From: Blastocatellia bacterium
Lineage (GTDB): Bacteria; Acidobacteriota; Blastocatellia; Chloracidobacteriales; JADJPF01
Length of the DNA: 64,000 nucleotides
Direction: 5' to 3'
NCBI GenBank assembly: GCA_016713405.1
Contig: JADJPF010000001.1
Span: 372,001-436,000, forward strand
Below are positions 26,704 to 34,574 of this stretch, piece by piece. The notes under the pieces were generated by a model. It saw only the letters and a program-made list of their open reading frames with translations. It had not been told where the DNA came from and did not search any database. Position numbers and translations under genes: made by a program. The stretch's first letter is position 1. The number at the start of each line of letters is the position of its first letter.

Positions 26704-27822
26704 TTAATTATTTTTGTCTTTTTGCTTTTCGCAACCTCTTTCTATTGCTTTACCTAAGCTCATAAATGAAATTATTGTGCTTAAAGTAAGAGATAGTGAG
26801 CAAATGCCTAATCCAAAAGGTTTAGCCCAAAAAAAGTAGAAAAGTAAAAAGGTTGTTATATGTAAACTTAAAAAAATTGCTAATGCTGGTATTAGCCAAG
26901 GCTTAAAATTTAACCAAATTTTAATACTCATCCATGGGTTAATTGTTCCTAAAAAAGAACGTTGCAGTCCAGCCATAGCTAGCGAAAGAGGATAAAAAAC
27001 TATTGCCCAGCAACTAAGCAAAGCAGAAATACTATAAAACTTTATCCCATGACTTTTTGGAGCAATATAGACAGTTGTTATCAATGATACCAATACTATT
27101 TGGAGTATTTCATAGCCAATATAAATTATAATTGGAGAAAAGCTTAATATTGCTGATCCAAGCCAGAGATAAAGACATTCAAAATTATCTGTAAAATCAT
27201 TAAAATTGATGACTTTCAATGACTCATGTCCTTGGATACGATTAATTAAATATTGTGTTGCAATACTACCTAAAACTAAATAACTAATAAAAGAAGCAGA
27301 AAACCCTACCCAGGGCCCAATTAAAACCAAGTGTATTTTAGGAGTATTTGCTATATCGCTAGCCGTTTCCATCATTGCAGCTAAAACCCAAACTGTTAAC
27401 CAAATAGTAGAAAAGCTTTTCCATTTCCTAGTAGGGAATTTAATAACTTCAATAAGTTCTTGTGCGTAAGAAAGGTTAACTTTTTCTTTTGGTTGTTCCG
27501 CTAGTTGTTGTGCTGTAAAACAAAATGAATCTGAATTAGGACAAACTGCTACCCCACCATAAATATTTACACATTGACTGCAACGCCAATTTATACAAAC
27601 TCGACAAAAATATTTGCCTTCTGTATCTGGATGTTGAAAACATATTTTAGGCAAACTTAAAGGATCTATTTGTGGGACAACTTGGCTTACAGGTTGGTTT
27701 ATATCATTATTTTCAGCTTCAAGTATATTTTCACTATCAGAATCAGTCTGAGGTTGTGCTGGAGTAGGCTTAGTTGCAGCAGCAGAAAATTTTACTAGTA
27801 AATTATCTTCAGAATTTTGCAT
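26704..27822 (-). CDS. Membrane protein with N-terminal B-box-like zinc finger
   Basis: The 372-residue protein begins with a Gln/Asn/Asp-rich soluble stretch (1-50). A Cys/His cluster at about 55-100 follows: CFQHPDTEGKYFCRVCINWRCSQC, then VCPNSDSFC. It resembles a B-box/zinc-ribbon seen ahead of membrane domains in many bacterial proteins. From about 130 to 360 there are six or so hydrophobic segments with a Yip1/DUF4013-like look. No function is known for this arrangement. It lies between the rhodanese and osmoprotectant-permease genes on the same strand. Confidence 0.75.
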   Translation of the reverse strand: MQNSEDNLLVKFSAAATKPTPAQPQTDSDSENILEAENNDINQPVSQVVPQIDPLSLPKICFQHPDTEGKYFCRVCINWRCSQCVNIYGGVAVCPNSDSFCFTAQQLAEQPKEKVNLSYAQELIEVIKFPTRKWKSFSTIWLTVWVLAAMMETASDIANTPKIHLVLIGPWVGFSASFISYLVLGSIATQYLINRIQGHESLKVINFNDFTDNFECLYLWLGSAILSFSPIIIYIGYEILQIVLVSLITTVYIAPKSHGIKFYSISALLSCWAIVFYPLSLAMAGLQRSFLGTINPWMSIKIWLNFKPWLIPALAIFLSLHITTFLLFYFFWAKPFGLGICSLSLTLSTIISFMSLGKAIERGCEKQKDKNN

Positions 27823-27870
27823 AGTTTAATAATTTTAGCTACAAAGTTTTACTAATTATAAAGATTAATT

Positions 27871-28515
27871 TTAAGGATGAGTAACTTTTTTTTCTACTAT
27901 TGCTAATAATAAATCTACTAAAAGAGCTAGTAAGGCTGCTGGAATTGCTCCAGCTAAAATGACTTGATGGTCAACCATTGAAACACCACGAAAAATATAA
28001 ACTCCTAAGCCCCCAGCCCCAATAGCCGCTGCAATAGTGGCTACACCTACACCAGTAACAGCAGAAATTCTAATTCCTGCAATAATACTTCGCGCTGCTA
28101 AAGGTAGTTCTAGGCGAAAAAGTTTTTGCCAATAAGTCATTCCCATTGCTTCAGCCGCTTCACTTAAGGCAGGATCAATGCTTTTTATTCCTGTAATTGT
28201 GTTATGGATTATTGGTAGTAAAGCATAAAGCACTAGTGAAATAATTGCTGTACGCATCCCAATTCCACCTAAATAAGGAATTGGGATTAAAAAACCAAAA
28301 AGAGCTAAACTAGGAATAGTTTGTACAATATTTGCAACACTTAGAATTAATTTACTTAGTCTTGGGTACTTTATTAATAAAATAGCAAGAGGTATACCTA
28401 GGAAAATTGCTGTTAAAGTAGAAATAATTACTAAAATTAAATGTTCTATACTACGATCTATAACATCCGCAAAATTACGAATTAAATATATTTGTGCTAG
28501 TAAGATGACTATCAT
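27871..28515 (-). CDS. Osmoprotectant-type ABC transporter permease (OpuCB/YehW-like), apparently orphan
   Basis: The 214-residue permease has five to six membrane helices and the BPD inner-membrane signature EAAEAMGMTYWQKLFRLELP (EAA loop, about 136-155). TIPSLALFGFLIP and GAGGLGVYIFRGVSMVD are characteristic of glycine betaine/choline/carnitine permeases of the OpuC/ProW type. No ATPase or substrate-binding protein gene is adjacent, so its partners must be elsewhere. The ATG at 28515 is close to the divergent promoter of the next plus-strand gene. Confidence 0.88.
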   Translation of the reverse strand: MIVILLAQIYLIRNFADVIDRSIEHLILVIISTLTAIFLGIPLAILLIKYPRLSKLILSVANIVQTIPSLALFGFLIPIPYLGGIGMRTAIISLVLYALLPIIHNTITGIKSIDPALSEAAEAMGMTYWQKLFRLELPLAARSIIAGIRISAVTGVGVATIAAAIGAGGLGVYIFRGVSMVDHQVILAGAIPAALLALLVDLLLAIVEKKVTHP

Positions 28516-28555
28516 AAGCTATATGTAACTGAAATAAAAAAATAGGGTTAATAGT

Positions 28556-28585
28556 TTGATGGTTTTTATTAAGCTTTGTTATAAT
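28556..28585 (+). promoter_or_regulatory. Candidate sigma-70 promoter for the 28659 gene
   Basis: TTGATG (28556-28561) and a perfect TATAAT (28580-28585) are separated by 18 bp and lie about 75 bp before the ATG at 28659, in the gap between divergent genes. Confidence 0.55.
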
Positions 28586-28658
28586 AGCCGTTGCTTAAGT
28601 AAAACTAAATTAGTCCAAGAAAAAATAAAGGCTCAAAACTTGTATTTGATAGATATTT

Positions 28659-29060
28659 ATGGTACTTGTGCATAGAGAACCCAAAAAAAAATATAATAGC
28701 GAACCCTCTATTCGAGATGTTGCTTTGTATTTAGTTACTACAGGCCCAGCAAAAAATATTTGGACAATGTCAACAATGTCCAAAAGAGAGTTAATAGAAT
28801 TAATGCCAGTATTTGATAAAGAAGAAACAGTAGTTAATTTGCTGGTAGAACTACAAGAGAAAACTTATCAAGCCACAACTGTTTCATTAGGAAGATTAAC
28901 CACAATGGTAAAGGATAAAAAAGTGCTTTTTATCTTAAATCCTAATGTTGCTATTTGCGATGGTCAAATGCTCTTAAAGGAAGGCCCTAATTGGCATTTA
29001 CCTTTAGAACAACTTAGTAATCTAGTTTCTGTTGAACAGCAAAAATTACAAGAAAAATGA
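28659..29060 (+). CDS. Conserved-looking hypothetical protein, 133 residues
   Basis: No family is recognised. The basic N-terminus (VHREPKKKYNS) leads into an alpha/beta sequence with no signal peptide or membrane helix and few cysteines. The middle (KRELIELMPVFDKEETVVNLLVELQEK) is probably helical, followed by a beta-rich end (KKVLFILNPNVAICDGQMLL). It lies 27 bp before the bcp-type peroxiredoxin gene on the same strand, behind a TATAAT promoter, so the two may share a transcript. No clear ribosome binding site precedes the ATG. Confidence 0.6.
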   Translation: MVLVHREPKKKYNSEPSIRDVALYLVTTGPAKNIWTMSTMSKRELIELMPVFDKEETVVNLLVELQEKTYQATTVSLGRLTTMVKDKKVLFILNPNVAICDGQMLLKEGPNWHLPLEQLSNLVSVEQQKLQEK

Positions 29061-29087
29061 TTTAATTATTTGAGAGGAAAATAACTT

Positions 29088-29552
29088 ATGCCAAATGTTG
29101 GTGAGAAAGCTCCAGAATTTTCGCTGTCTGCTAATGATGGAAAAACTTATTCATTAAGCCAATTCCAAGGTAAAAATAATATTGTTTTAGTTTTTTACCC
29201 TGGGGATGATACTCCAACTTGTACTAAACAACTTTGTGACTACCGGGATGGGTGGGAAAGATTTCAACAATTTGACTCGATTGTCTTGGGAGTAAGCACC
29301 AATGATATGGAAGCACATAAAAAATTTGCAACCAAATATAATTTTCCTTTCCCACTCTTAGAAGATCCAAATCGTGCTATTTGTAAGGCTTATGGCGTAA
29401 TGATGCTAGGTGGTTTATTAGGCGTAACTAACCGAGCAGTATTTATTATTGATAAACAAGGTGTTATTCGATATAAACACGTTGAAATGATTCCTATTAC
29501 TAGGCGAACTAAAGAAGAATTATTTGATGCTCTAAAAGCTATTGCTAAATAA
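29088..29552 (+). CDS. bcp: Thiol peroxidase, Bcp/PrxQ-type peroxiredoxin
   Basis: The 154-residue AhpC/TSA-fold protein begins VGEKAPEFSLSANDGK. It carries the peroxidatic site FYPGDDTPTCTKQLCDYRD (about 42-60). The peroxidatic Cys is in TPTC, and a second Cys five residues later is at the position used for the intramolecular disulfide in many PrxQ/Bcp enzymes. It ends with the ITRRTKEEL helix. It reduces H2O2 and organic hydroperoxides in the cytoplasm using thioredoxin. GAGAGGA lies before the ATG. Confidence 0.95.
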   Translation: MPNVGEKAPEFSLSANDGKTYSLSQFQGKNNIVLVFYPGDDTPTCTKQLCDYRDGWERFQQFDSIVLGVSTNDMEAHKKFATKYNFPFPLLEDPNRAICKAYGVMMLGGLLGVTNRAVFIIDKQGVIRYKHVEMIPITRRTKEELFDALKAIAK

Positions 29553-29556
29553 TTAG

Positions 29557-30621
29557 CTAAGAGTTCTCCATAGGTTCGTCAGCAAGAATTTGTAAAGCTT
29601 CTGTAGTGCTATTAACTTTTTTAGCTTGTGTTCCTGTTATTTCATAGTCATCAACAATAATAACATTAGGGTCATCTTGGCTTAAATAACGAATCTTAAA
29701 AGTAGGTTTAGCTGTAGCTAAATCATTTACTTGTGTGCTTTCTATAGGAAAAATACCACTAATGCCAGATATGTTATAAAGTAAATCATAGCGAGACTTT
29801 TTATTATTCCAATAAAGAACCCTAACGCGGTCAAAATCTTTGTTGGAATTTGGCTCGCGCTCAATTGATAAATACATTGGATGCTCTTTTCCTGTTGCAT
29901 CAGTTGTACTAGTTAAAATACGCCAGGAAACAATTACTTTATTTTCAGACATTAAGGCAAGTTCTTCTGGAACATGAATATCTACTAAACCAGAATAAAT
30001 CCAACCTACAGTATTTTCAGGAGTTTTAACTAAATACCAAGTGTCGTATTTAATTTCAGAATTAGGATTTTTCTTTGATTTTTTTGATTTTTTAGCTTTT
30101 GGATCGATTTGTTTTAATTTTGGATCTGTTATGTTGATAGTTTCAACAGGTTTAGAACCAGGTCTTTCTGTATGCGCAACATCATAAACTTCTAAAGTTT
30201 TAGCACCAAAAATCTTATAGACCTTGACTGTATCACGACCCGGACGCAATCTTAGATTAGCATCATCCAAAGTATCAGCTTTCATTTGTAATTCTCGCGT
30301 TTCAACACGTTTTTTCAGTTGCATCCATTCTTCTAAGTACTCACGACGTAAAATATCGCGGGACTCTACCCAACCAATTTTGCCCGAAGGAACGCGCACT
30401 TTAAGCCAACGGTTTTTTGGATCTTGAAGAATTTCTATTGAAACGCCTTCTTTTAATGTGTCTATTCTTTCACTTCTCGCAACAGGACGTTCATAAATAT
30501 AAGTTTGGGGTGATAGTGTAATAGAACTAAAAAGCATTTCCGGTTCGCTGATTTTATTAAGTGAATTACACCCTGTTGAAAGACTTAAGATTAGTAAAAG
30601 GATGATTATTAAATACTTCAT
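29557..30621 (-). CDS. SH3-domain lipoprotein of unknown function
   Basis: The 354-residue product starts with a lipoprotein signal (MKYLIIILLLILSLSTGC, Cys at 18). A first bacterial SH3-like domain spans about 35-92 (TYIYERPVARSERIDTLKEG, then WLKVRVPSGKIGWVESRDI). A second SH3-like region around 115-215 is interrupted by a Lys-rich low-complexity loop (PKAKKSKKSKK) and ends NTVGWIYSGLVDIHVPEEL. The last 130 residues form a beta-rich domain without a known match. Likely anchored in the outer or inner membrane facing the periplasm, with possible peptidoglycan binding. It is convergent with bcp, four bases apart. Confidence 0.8.
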   Translation of the reverse strand: MKYLIIILLLILSLSTGCNSLNKISEPEMLFSSITLSPQTYIYERPVARSERIDTLKEGVSIEILQDPKNRWLKVRVPSGKIGWVESRDILRREYLEEWMQLKKRVETRELQMKADTLDDANLRLRPGRDTVKVYKIFGAKTLEVYDVAHTERPGSKPVETINITDPKLKQIDPKAKKSKKSKKNPNSEIKYDTWYLVKTPENTVGWIYSGLVDIHVPEELALMSENKVIVSWRILTSTTDATGKEHPMYLSIEREPNSNKDFDRVRVLYWNNKKSRYDLLYNISGISGIFPIESTQVNDLATAKPTFKIRYLSQDDPNVIIVDDYEITGTQAKKVNSTTEALQILADEPMENS

Positions 30622-30854
30622 GCTTATTTACTACCTAACAATTAATTTTACCAAATTATAGCAAGATATAGTAATTAGAGGTAGTAGCGAAAACGTAAAA
30701 GAGGTGTAAAGTTAAAGTAGAAATATAGTAATTTAATATAAATTATTAAAACAGGAAAAATTAATTTATTTATTGGCAATCATACTTTTACAAAAAGGCT
30801 AATTTTCGTAGACTTAAAGGCTTCAACCAAGAAAATTTAAGAGACTAAAATTTA

Positions 30855-31988
30855 ATGTATTCAGATATTATTGTTATTGGTGGTGGTTTAATAGGGTGTG
30901 GTATTGCTGCACAACAAGCTAGCAGCGGGCTAAAGGTAAATTTGTTTGAACGAGGAGAGTTAATTAAAGAAGCTTCCTGGGCTGCGGCTGGAATGCTTGC
31001 TCCTCAATCTGAACTAACAGCTATTACACCATTATTTTTACTTTGTCAAAAAAGCTTAGCTATTTATCCAGAGTTCACTAAAAAACTTTATGAGCAAACA
31101 AGATTAGACCCTTGTCACCGTTCAGAAGGTTCTTTACAATTAGCTTTTGACCAGCTTTCAGCACAAGAGCTAGAAAAAAAGCTTAATTGGCAAGCATCTG
31201 CGGGGCTAAATTTAAGAAAACTAACCTCAAATGAAGTAAAAGAGTTTATACCAAGTATTTCTTCTAAAGTTCTTACAGGCTATTACTTGCCAGATGAACA
31301 CCAAGTAGATAACCGTAAATTATCAGAAAGTATAGTAAAACAGGCTCAAATAGCTGGAGTAAACTTTCATCTTGGTAGCCAAGTCACAGAAATAATAGTA
31401 GAGCAAAACAAAGCTGTAGGAATAATTGCTAATGGTGAACGCCACTTAGCTAGCAAAATAATAAATGCTGCTGGTAGTTGGGCCAGCTTATTTAGCTTAC
31501 CTAATTTTCCTAAACATATACTGCCAGAAATAAAACCTGTTCGTGGACAAATGCTAGCAGTAAAGGCGAGTCCTAAAACATTAAGCTATACTCTACATTC
31601 AAAACATATTTATTTAGTTCCTCGCTTTGATGGGACAATTATTATTGGTAGTACAACCGAGCATGTAGGTTATGATAAAAGTGTTACTATCAATGGTTTA
31701 GAAAATTTATCTACAGAAGCAAAAACAATTATTCCTGAACTTGCTAATGCTAGTTTGGTTTCTGCTTGGGCAGGATTAAGGCCTGCTAGCATAGATTTAC
31801 TGCCGATTTTAGGAGAGCATAGTCAATTACCAGGATTTGTTTTTGCTACCGGCCACTATCGTAATGGAATTTTGCTAGCTCCTATTACTATAGAGCTAAT
31901 TTCTAAACTAATCTTTACAGGAAAAACAGATGAACTTCTTTTGCCCTTTAGCCCAAATAGATTTATTTCAACAGCTAAAGCGAGCTAG
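30855..31988 (+). CDS. thiO: Glycine oxidase ThiO-type FAD-dependent oxidoreductase
   Basis: The 377-residue protein has the dinucleotide-binding motif VIGGGLIGCGIAAQ (about 7-20), EASWAAAGMLAPQSE (about 38-52), a hallmark of ThiO, and the C-terminal block WAGLRPASIDLLPILGE followed by GHYRNGILLAP. ThiO oxidises glycine to the imine used for the thiazole ring of thiamine. No other thi gene is in the window, so a related D-amino-acid oxidase role remains possible. The 3' end overlaps the convergent thioesterase gene by 21 bp. Confidence 0.9.
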   Translation: MYSDIIVIGGGLIGCGIAAQQASSGLKVNLFERGELIKEASWAAAGMLAPQSELTAITPLFLLCQKSLAIYPEFTKKLYEQTRLDPCHRSEGSLQLAFDQLSAQELEKKLNWQASAGLNLRKLTSNEVKEFIPSISSKVLTGYYLPDEHQVDNRKLSESIVKQAQIAGVNFHLGSQVTEIIVEQNKAVGIIANGERHLASKIINAAGSWASLFSLPNFPKHILPEIKPVRGQMLAVKASPKTLSYTLHSKHIYLVPRFDGTIIIGSTTEHVGYDKSVTINGLENLSTEAKTIIPELANASLVSAWAGLRPASIDLLPILGEHSQLPGFVFATGHYRNGILLAPITIELISKLIFTGKTDELLLPFSPNRFISTAKAS

Positions 31989-32384
31989 TTTCTCTATTAA
32001 ACCTTGTGGAAGTGCCATAGACTTAAAATCTTTGCGGCTAACAGCTACCATAATAAAACGGCCCTCAGCTAGTAGTATTTCATCTTTAGCTCTATAAACC
32101 TCAAAGTTTAAGGTTAAGGATTTATTTCCTATACGTCCGATAAAAGCAGAAACGGTTAGCAAATCGTCAAGTAGAGCAGGGTGATGAAATTCAGAGTGTA
32201 GTTGGACACGAGGTAGCCATAAGTCATAATCTTCAAATACTTTTCCGTAGGGAAGTCCAACAGCACGAAATAGCTCTGTTTCTGCCATTTCAAAAAAGCG
32301 CAAATATGCTCCATAGCAAATTAGTCCTGCATAATCAACATCGCTCCAACGAACATATTCTTGAATAGAAAATTTTTCTGTCAT
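31968..32384 (-). CDS. Hot-dog fold acyl-CoA thioesterase (YbgC/4-hydroxybenzoyl-CoA thioesterase family)
   Basis: The 138-residue protein shows VRWSDVDYAGLICYGAYLRFFEMAE near the N-terminus. It contains the DxDxxGxxxxxxYL signature, in which the second Asp (D17) is the usual catalytic residue. FHHPALLDDLLTV and the long FEVYRAKDEILLAEGRFIMVAV strand follow. Such enzymes hydrolyse short-chain or aromatic acyl-CoA, or act with the Tol system. Substrate unknown. It reads toward thiO with a 21-bp tail-to-tail overlap. Confidence 0.9.
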   Translation of the reverse strand: MTEKFSIQEYVRWSDVDYAGLICYGAYLRFFEMAETELFRAVGLPYGKVFEDYDLWLPRVQLHSEFHHPALLDDLLTVSAFIGRIGNKSLTLNFEVYRAKDEILLAEGRFIMVAVSRKDFKSMALPQGLIEKLARFSC

Positions 32385-32402
32385 AAAAATAGCCTATAAA
32401 TA

Positions 32403-32428
32403 AAAATGCCCCTAGGGAGGGGCATTTT
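32403..32428 (-). terminator. Rho-independent terminator of the tonB-type gene
   Basis: AAAATGCCCCT (32403-32413) pairs perfectly with AGGGGCATTTT (32418-32428) around a four-base loop. On the minus strand a T-rich tail (TTTTTATTTA) is formed. It follows the tonB-type stop by about 21 bp and precedes the thioesterase start. Confidence 0.9.
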
Positions 32429-32449
32429 AAGAGCTTGAAAATGTTAGTT

Positions 32450-33451
32450 TTATAACAAGCTAAATGTAAACTCTAAACGGGCGCGAACATTAACAGCTTG
32501 TCCATCTTTTGATCCTGGAACAAACTTAATTAAGTAGGCTGCCTTAATTGCTTCTTCATCTAAACCATAACCAAGACCGCGAACAACTTTAACATCAGTA
32601 ATAGTGCCATCTCTACGAAAAACTGCTGAAAGAACTACTACACCTTGAATCTTATCGCGTCGAGCGTCTTCTGTATATTTAGGTTTTTGTTTAGAAAGAA
32701 TTTGAGGTTGTTTAATTCCACTAGCACCAGCACTATAAATGCCATCACCACCACCAATATTTGGATTGCCGCCGCCAGTATTGTAGCCACGACCAGGGCC
32801 TAAACCCGTTCCATCTCCTGAACCTACACCACCACCTTTACCAGTTCCAATGCCGCTACCTGAACCAGGGCCATCTGATGGAGGCCCGGGTACACCAGTA
32901 ACAACCCCTGTAGGGATATTAATATCATTGTTTTTAGCTACTAATTCAGGTTGTACTTGAATAACTGGCACAACAGGAAGGGAGGGGTTTTTAATTTCAG
33001 GTGGTTTTGTTGTTGGAGCAACAATTTGTGGTTGCTCTAAAGAAGCTTTGGGTGGTTTTCCTTTTGATGGTGGAGTCATTTCACGACGACCACCGCCGCC
33101 ACCACCACCAGCACGTTCTGCTGCTTTTGGTGCGGGCAGAAGTTCAGGTGCTTTAAGAGGTGTTAGATCAACAATTTTTTGTAATTGATCTTCTTCTTTA
33201 GCTATTTCAGGTGGTTTCCAGTAATAAATACCAATATAAATGATCATACCCAGCATCCAAAAGAATACTGAACCAGCTATACCAACACGCAAGTAACGAC
33301 GATGTTTAGCCATTGAAGGATCGCCGCGGAAAGTATCCTGAATAAATTTTTTAGGATCTTTTTTGAATTCTTGTAACGATTCAGTAACTACTCGCTTGAA
33401 TCTAACAAACACGGATTCATTTTCAATAAATGTAAAGATTTCTTGTTTCAT
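32450..33451 (-). CDS. Energy transducer TonB-family protein with Gly-rich spacer
   Basis: The 333-residue protein has an unusually long cytoplasmic N-terminus (1-53), one membrane helix (about 54-78; VGIAGSVFFWMLGMIIYIGIYYW), a Pro/Lys-rich stretch, a polyglycine run followed by basic residues near 114-123, and a very Gly-rich spacer (about 185-245). The TonB C-terminal domain is at about 250-333 (PKYTEDARRDKIQGVVVLSA, VVRGLGYGLDEEAI, VPGSKDGQAVNVRARLEF). It couples inner-membrane proton motive force to outer-membrane receptors, or serves a related periplasm-spanning role. No exbBD gene is adjacent. GGAGAAAA precedes the ATG. Confidence 0.9.
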   Translation of the reverse strand: MKQEIFTFIENESVFVRFKRVVTESLQEFKKDPKKFIQDTFRGDPSMAKHRRYLRVGIAGSVFFWMLGMIIYIGIYYWKPPEIAKEEDQLQKIVDLTPLKAPELLPAPKAAERAGGGGGGGRREMTPPSKGKPPKASLEQPQIVAPTTKPPEIKNPSLPVVPVIQVQPELVAKNNDINIPTGVVTGVPGPPSDGPGSGSGIGTGKGGGVGSGDGTGLGPGRGYNTGGGNPNIGGGDGIYSAGASGIKQPQILSKQKPKYTEDARRDKIQGVVVLSAVFRRDGTITDVKVVRGLGYGLDEEAIKAAYLIKFVPGSKDGQAVNVRARLEFTFSLL

Positions 33452-33785
33452 ATTTTTCTCCGCAAATATTTAACAATCCATCAAGTGACAACACTTGCTA
33501 AAGTTTATAGTTTGGTAAATAACTAGTTGGTTAAAATTTTATGGAATATAAAATTTAATAATTTTGCTAATTGCTTCCACATTCTAGCACACTAAAGCTT
33601 TAGTTTGAAAACTTTGATTCATAAATATTTAGCTAATTTTCCAAAGTAACAATCACTTTAGCTTAGCAAATTTTTAATAATAAAATTGCTAAAACAACCA
33701 TTGCTAGAGATGTTTTTTTACCCTTATTTGTTGCTTAAGTTTGGTAAGACTTTTAGCTATTATCCCTAGTTTTTCCGACGACTTA
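33452..33785. other. Intergenic region, nothing identified
   Basis: This 334-bp AT-rich gap lies between tonB and the YqaA-like gene, both on the minus strand. It presumably holds the tonB promoter. I see no coding frame, no strong hairpin with a U tract and no recognisable operator. Confidence 0.4.
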
Positions 33786-34385
33786 CTATTGTGTTAGCCT
33801 CATTATTACTAACACTACTAATCCTAGGGTGCCAGTTACTAGTGATATTAGCTCAAAATATTTTTCTAATACTACGCTTAATTTATTTCCAAAAATACGT
33901 AATAGTGCGGATTCTAGGAAAAATCTTATTGCTCTACCAATAGAAACGCCTATAACAAAAAACAGTATGTTATAGCTTAAAACTCCAGCCGCTACCATTC
34001 CAACACGAAAGAGGCCTGGTGTAAAAGAAGCTATAGCTATATAGACTATACCTTCTTTGCTAACAGAATTTTTAACTTCTTCCCAATTATTTGCTGGAGC
34101 AATATATTGTAAAAGATAAATGGCTTTACCTAATAGTAAATTACCGGCTAAGTAGCAAATCAATGCACCTAGAATTGAGCCAATAGTTATTGCTAAAGCT
34201 GCTCTAAGCCAGCGACGTGGTGCTGCGGCAATAATAGCAATTAAAAGTGCTTCTACTGGAATTGGTATTATTGTACAACTTATAAAAGCTAAAACTGTTA
34301 AATCTCTAATACAATTAGGCGATTTTCCCCATTCTTGAGATCTTAGATAAATTTTTCGTGTCCAAGCACGTATTTTTTCAATCAA
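33786..34385 (-). CDS. YqaA/DedA-type (SNARE-associated/VTT) membrane protein
   Basis: The 199-residue protein has four to five hydrophobic segments. PIPVEALLIAIIAAAPRRWLRAALAITIGSILGA and the GLFRVGMVAAG segment with following Arg match the VTT/DedA fold of the YqaA branch, whose members act as lipid scramblases or carriers. The start is a TTG at 34385; GGAGG at 34396-34400, ten bases upstream, supports it and no in-frame ATG is close. It is probably expressed alone. Confidence 0.8.
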   Translation of the reverse strand: MIEKIRAWTRKIYLRSQEWGKSPNCIRDLTVLAFISCTIIPIPVEALLIAIIAAAPRRWLRAALAITIGSILGALICYLAGNLLLGKAIYLLQYIAPANNWEEVKNSVSKEGIVYIAIASFTPGLFRVGMVAAGVLSYNILFFVIGVSIGRAIRFFLESALLRIFGNKLSVVLEKYFELISLVTGTLGLVVLVIMRLTQ

Positions 34386-34511
34386 TTGGGGTTGGCCTCC
34401 AAAATCAAATTGGCGTTGTTTTATAGGTAGAACAAATCTAAGAATGAAATAAAAAGAGTATCTTGCAACCCTTTAGAGCTTAAATTCCTGTTTTAGGTTG
34501 TGCTTAAATAG

Positions 34512-34547
34512 AAAAATTGGCACCCACTAATTTTAGTAAATGCCAAT
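34512..34547 (-). terminator. Rho-independent terminator of the membrane pyrophosphatase gene
   Basis: On the minus strand ATTGGCA (34547-34541) pairs with TGCCAAT (34522-34516), extended by an inner ACTAA/TTAGT stem. A TTTTTCTATTT tail follows. It lies about 27 bp after the hppA stop. Confidence 0.8.
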
Positions 34548-34574
34548 TTAACTAATAAACTTATGATCTTAGTT

